Below are positions 4,348 to 7,373 of a stretch of 7,373 bases of DNA, piece by piece. Each line of letters starts with the position of its first letter. Within the stretch, counting starts at the first letter, position 1. The notes under the pieces are model-generated. The model ran no database searches. It had not been told where the DNA came from and was given only the letters and a program-made list of their open reading frames with translations. This DNA comes from JBOHHR01 sp050740975 (GTDB taxonomy: Bacteria; Pseudomonadota; Gammaproteobacteria; JBOHHR01), in NCBI GenBank assembly GCA_050740975.1, contig JBOIEE010000260.1, positions 1 through 7,373 on the forward strand, read 5' to 3'. A program made the translations under genes and the position numbers.

Positions 4348-6978
4348 ATGAGCGCGGTATCTAGCTTTTGGGACAGTGGGCGCATGGAAGCGATAAAGCG
4401 CCTTTTCGCCCCCATCGGGGCCTTGATCAGCTTATCTATCGTCTGCCTTGCGCTTTGGGTCCTGTATCGCACCTTGCACGCGATTCAGCTCACAGACGTA
4501 GTGCATCATTTTCGGCAACTGCCGGCCTCTTCGATCCCGCGGGCTGTGTTGGTCACGGCCGCCAGCTACCTCATCGTAACCGGCTATGATGTGGTGGCGC
4601 TCAACCATATAGAGCGACCACAGCCTTATCCGCGTGCCGCTTTGGCTGCTTTCCTCGCCTCTGCCTTTGGTAACAACATCGGCTTCGGACTGCTCACCGG
4701 AGGATCTGTCCGCTACCGGGTGTATGCACCCGCCGGATTGTCCACCCTGGAAATCGCGGGCGTCACCGCGATGTGTTCCTTTACCTCCATGTTGGGGATG
4801 GGATTCGTGTTAGCAGTCTCATTGCTTCTGGGTACAGATGAGCTGGCGGAGAAAGCCTTCCCGGCTTCTTATGTGCTTCGGCAAGCGCTGGGTTCGACCA
4901 TGCTGGTACTGCTCGCCGCGTACATAGCCTACACGGCTATCCGACCTCTCACCATACGCACTCAAAATTGGTCACTCAAGCTCCCTTCGGCGGACACCGC
5001 GTTAACCCAGCTTAGCCTGGCGACCATAGACATTGTGCTCGTTGGAAGCCTGATTTACGTCTTGTTACCGCCCTTCGCCGAGACCAATTTCTTTTCCTTC
5101 TTGGGAGTGTTCGCCTTGGCCCTGATCGCGGGCAGCATGAGCAACGTGCCCGGAGGGATAGGGGTGTTCGAAACGGTGTTGCTGGTAGGATTGCCGCATA
5201 TTCCCCCCGCCGCCCTGCTGGGTTCGATCGTGCTGTTCCGCTGCGTTTATTACTTAGCCCCACTGATGCTCGCTGCCGTTTTGCTCGCGGCTCACGAAAT
5301 GATTCTGCAGCGTCCTCGCTTGACGAAGTTGCATCTAACCACCCTGGATTGGTTGGCGGAGCTGGGACCCCAGGTCATGGCTATGTTGATTGTCTTCGCC
5401 GGTATCGTGTTGCTTTTTTCCGGAGCCATTCCGTCAGTCGATGGGCGTATGGCGGTGCTGAGCTCCTTCGTACCGCTGTGGGTAATCGAGCTTACGCACG
5501 TCACCGGCAGCGTCGCTGGAGTGGGGCTGATCGTGCTGGCGCGGGGACTGGCGCGCCGGCTGGCGGCCGCGTATGACTTCACCGCGACCTTGCTTGGCCT
5601 CGGGATCATACTGTCCTTAATAAAAGGCTTTGATTATCACGAAGCCATCATCTTGGCACTGATATTGGCCATTCTTCTGCCTACCCGCATGGAGTTTCTC
5701 AAAGAAGGTTCCGTGGTTAAGCAAGGGTTTTCCGTGGAGTGGCTTTCGACCCTGACCGCGATCCTGGCGATAACGATCTGGCTGGGTTTGTTCTCCTATA
5801 AGGGCGCAGATTATTCGGGCGATCTGTGGCTACGCTTTTCCTACGACGGGGATTATGCGCGCTTTTTGCGCTCTACTTTGGTGGCCGTGCTGGTTGTCAC
5901 CGCCTTAGTCAGCTTTGCCAAGCTGGCGCGGCCAGAACCACGGCCGCAACCTGCGAGCGAAGGTGAGTTGCAACGCATTCGCGCCATCGTCAAGGAAGAG
6001 CCCGACACCCGCGGGAACCTGGCTTTGTTGGGGGACAAGCGCTTGCTGTTCAGCGACAGTGGCAAGGCGTTCATCATGTATCAGGTGCAAGGCCGAAGCT
6101 GGGTTTCCTTGGGAGACCCTGTAGGACCCCCCGAGGAGCACGACCAGCTCTTGCTCGCGTATACCAATATGTGCGATCGACACGGCGGCTGGCCGGTTTT
6201 CTATCTGGTGGATGCCGACAAGCTGATCCGCTACATCGACCTCGGCCTGTCTCTGGTTAAGCTCGGCGACGAGGCGCGGGTGGAGTTGCAAGGCTTTCGG
6301 TTGGAGCACGGGGTAAGCCCTGATCTGCTCCAGGCACATGCGGACTTGTGCCAGCAAGGCGCGCGCTGCGACATCATCAATTCCTACCGAGTGCCGGCGG
6401 TGCTCCCGGAGTTAAAGCGTATATCCGATCAATGGCTGGCCAGCACCCAGAGCCGGGAACGGGGATTCGCCAAGGGTTTCTTTGATGCGGATTATGTCTC
6501 GAATTTCCCCTGTGCCTTGCTGCGCGTGAACGGCCACATCGCGGCTTTTGCCGTGTTGTGGGCGAGCGCTAATAAAGACGAGTTGGCTCTGGACCTCATG
6601 CGCTACGCAACGGACGCGCCCAAGCATGCCCTGGATTTTATGATCATCGAGCTGATATTGGGAGGTTGGAATCGGGGGTACCGCTGGTTCAACCTGGGCA
6701 CGGCTCCCCTTGCCAGCCTGCAAACGCACCCTTTGGCTCCTTTGTGGCAAAGGGTGGGCAAGCTGATGTTCCGCCAAAGCGAACACTTTCGCGACATCGA
6801 AAGCCTGCGCCGCTACGAGGAAAAGCTCAGCCCCGTATGGCGCCCTAAATATCTCGCATCTCCCGGCGGATTGAATACCCCGCGCATCTTGCGTGACGTG
6901 GCCAGGCTGATCGCGCGTCCGCCGCTGACGACGAAGGCATTGTCACTGGATCAGCCCGACCCGCAACCCTCATCGTAG
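4348..6978 (+). CDS. mprF: Bifunctional aminoacyl-phosphatidylglycerol synthase/flippase MprF
   Basis: An 876-residue inner-membrane protein, full length for MprF. Residues 1 to about 530 are a polytopic flippase region with about a dozen or more hydrophobic helices, carrying the conserved FGNNIGFGLLTGGSVRYR from residue 107 and NVPGGIGVFE near 266. A short Pro/Arg-rich linker (about 527-535) leads to a cytoplasmic GNAT-fold synthase domain (DUF2156 type) with LALLGDKRLLFS, LGDPVGPPEE, the LDLMRY motif ending near 753, FNLGTAPL from 781, and a C-terminal LRRYEEKLSPVWRPKYLAS segment. The synthase moves an aminoacyl group from aminoacyl-tRNA to phosphatidylglycerol, and the flippase moves the product to the outer leaflet, lowering surface negative charge and raising resistance to cationic peptides. 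Whether lysine, alanine or another amino acid is used cannot be read from sequence. ATG 4348 has AAGG 8 nt upstream; an in-frame ATG at 4384 would also give a good protein. The stop overlaps the convergent gene's end by 9 bp, with no terminator hairpin between. Confidence 0.95.
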   Translation: MSAVSSFWDSGRMEAIKRLFAPIGALISLSIVCLALWVLYRTLHAIQLTDVVHHFRQLPASSIPRAVLVTAASYLIVTGYDVVALNHIERPQPYPRAALAAFLASAFGNNIGFGLLTGGSVRYRVYAPAGLSTLEIAGVTAMCSFTSMLGMGFVLAVSLLLGTDELAEKAFPASYVLRQALGSTMLVLLAAYIAYTAIRPLTIRTQNWSLKLPSADTALTQLSLATIDIVLVGSLIYVLLPPFAETNFFSFLGVFALALIAGSMSNVPGGIGVFETVLLVGLPHIPPAALLGSIVLFRCVYYLAPLMLAAVLLAAHEMILQRPRLTKLHLTTLDWLAELGPQVMAMLIVFAGIVLLFSGAIPSVDGRMAVLSSFVPLWVIELTHVTGSVAGVGLIVLARGLARRLAAAYDFTATLLGLGIILSLIKGFDYHEAIILALILAILLPTRMEFLKEGSVVKQGFSVEWLSTLTAILAITIWLGLFSYKGADYSGDLWLRFSYDGDYARFLRSTLVAVLVVTALVSFAKLARPEPRPQPASEGELQRIRAIVKEEPDTRGNLALLGDKRLLFSDSGKAFIMYQVQGRSWVSLGDPVGPPEEHDQLLLAYTNMCDRHGGWPVFYLVDADKLIRYIDLGLSLVKLGDEARVELQGFRLEHGVSPDLLQAHADLCQQGARCDIINSYRVPAVLPELKRISDQWLASTQSRERGFAKGFFDADYVSNFPCALLRVNGHIAAFAVLWASANKDELALDLMRYATDAPKHALDFMIIELILGGWNRGYRWFNLGTAPLASLQTHPLAPLWQRVGKLMFRQSEHFRDIESLRRYEEKLSPVWRPKYLASPGGLNTPRILRDVARLIARPPLTTKALSLDQPDPQPSS

Positions 6979-7373
6979 CCTTTCTAAACGATAAGCGACC
7001 AGCTTGTCGGCTTTCATCATCGGTATTAACAACAGAGTACGTTCCGCGAGATATTCATGGTCCGCAGTTCCCTGCTGCACGGTGAGCAGCACCTCAAACT
7101 CGCCATTGGGCCTGATGTGCAAGACCTTACCGGCCATCCAATCGGTCACTAAATAGCCGCCTCTCCCATCCCCTTCCAAACCGTCGAGATTGCCAACCGG
7201 CCGCCCGTCTCCGAGGTCGCTTAGGGATCGATCGGCGAGGGAGACACTCTTAAGCCGCCCTCCCCTTTCGGTGCTAAATCCCTCTTTAATCGGTCCCCAG
7301 GTGGCAACCAGCAGCCGGCCTCGTTCCACATATAGACCGTTCGGGCCCTCCAACTCCGGGCTGGTCACCCAGG
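6970..7373 (-). CDS. SMP-30/gluconolactonase-like beta-propeller protein (partial, 5' end missing)
   Basis: The minus-strand frame is open from the right edge to a TGA at 6970-6972 and gives about 134 C-terminal residues. LEGPNGLYV and LLVATWG near the left, then DGLEGDGRGGYLVTDW, GKVLHI, QGTADHEYL, LLIPMM and DKLVAYRLE, are the repeated blade motifs of SMP-30/gluconolactonase/LRE-like six-bladed propellers. The complete family protein is about 280-350 residues and commonly exported, so at least half, including any signal peptide, lies beyond the window. The GTG at 7366-7368 is internal to the frame and is not taken as a start, because coding similarity continues into the preceding Trp codon. 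Members include lactonases and uncharacterised propellers; the substrate is unknown. Its last 9 bp overlap the end of mprF on the other strand. Confidence 0.8.
   Translation of the reverse strand, partial: WVTSPELEGPNGLYVERGRLLVATWGPIKEGFSTERGGRLKSVSLADRSLSDLGDGRPVGNLDGLEGDGRGGYLVTDWMAGKVLHIRPNGEFEVLLTVQQGTADHEYLAERTLLLIPMMKADKLVAYRLERLR

Noticed and set aside
5905..6786. Antisense open frames of 150 and 124 codons within mprF (5905-6357 and 6412-6786)
   Set aside because: They sit opposite conserved MprF synthase-domain motifs and show no domain of their own.

Overview
The window looks like an ordinary chromosomal segment of a moderately GC-rich (roughly 58-60% by eye) Gram-negative proteobacterium, most likely a gammaproteobacterium. 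The clues are an AroG/AroF-type class I DAHP synthase, two exported envelope proteins (a lipocalin-like AttH/CrtC-family protein and a di-heme c-type cytochrome), and GGGTGGGTTA-type intergenic repeats of a kind I recall from gammaproteobacterial genomes. The genus cannot be told from the sequence. No tRNA, rRNA, CRISPR array, integrase or transposase gene was seen.

Layout. 1-91: probable 3' tail of an unidentified plus-strand gene. 123-1265 (+): lipocalin-like exported protein of the AttH/CrtC-like family (COG5621 type). 1315-2751 (+): exported di-heme cytochrome c with a RoxA/MauG-like C-terminal region. These two are close together and probably co-transcribed. 2752-3048: a non-coding stretch with a small GC-rich hairpin and a 180-bp structured repeat made of two tandem hairpins with near-perfect outer inverted repeats. 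3049-4110 (-): complete DAHP synthase, the first step of the shikimate pathway. 4111-4347: divergent intergenic region holding a 72-bp MITE-like element flanked by TTA on both sides. 4348-6978 (+): full-length MprF, a flippase fused to an aminoacyl-phosphatidylglycerol synthase. 6970-7373 (-): 3' part of an SMP-30/gluconolactonase-like beta-propeller protein that runs off the right edge and overlaps the mprF stop by 9 bp.

How it fits together. The left pair works in the periplasm or outer envelope: a putative lipid- or isoprenoid-binding beta-barrel protein beside a heme protein of a superfamily that includes the rubber-cleaving oxygenase RoxA. A shared role on a hydrophobic substrate is possible but is inference. 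aro and mprF are divergent and functionally unrelated; their shared upstream region carries the small mobile-type repeat, which may supply promoter or RNA-structure elements. I do not see a clearly new multi-gene system. The items most worth checking are the two structured intergenic repeats, the altered conserved motif in the lipocalin-like protein, and the lipocalin/cytochrome pairing.
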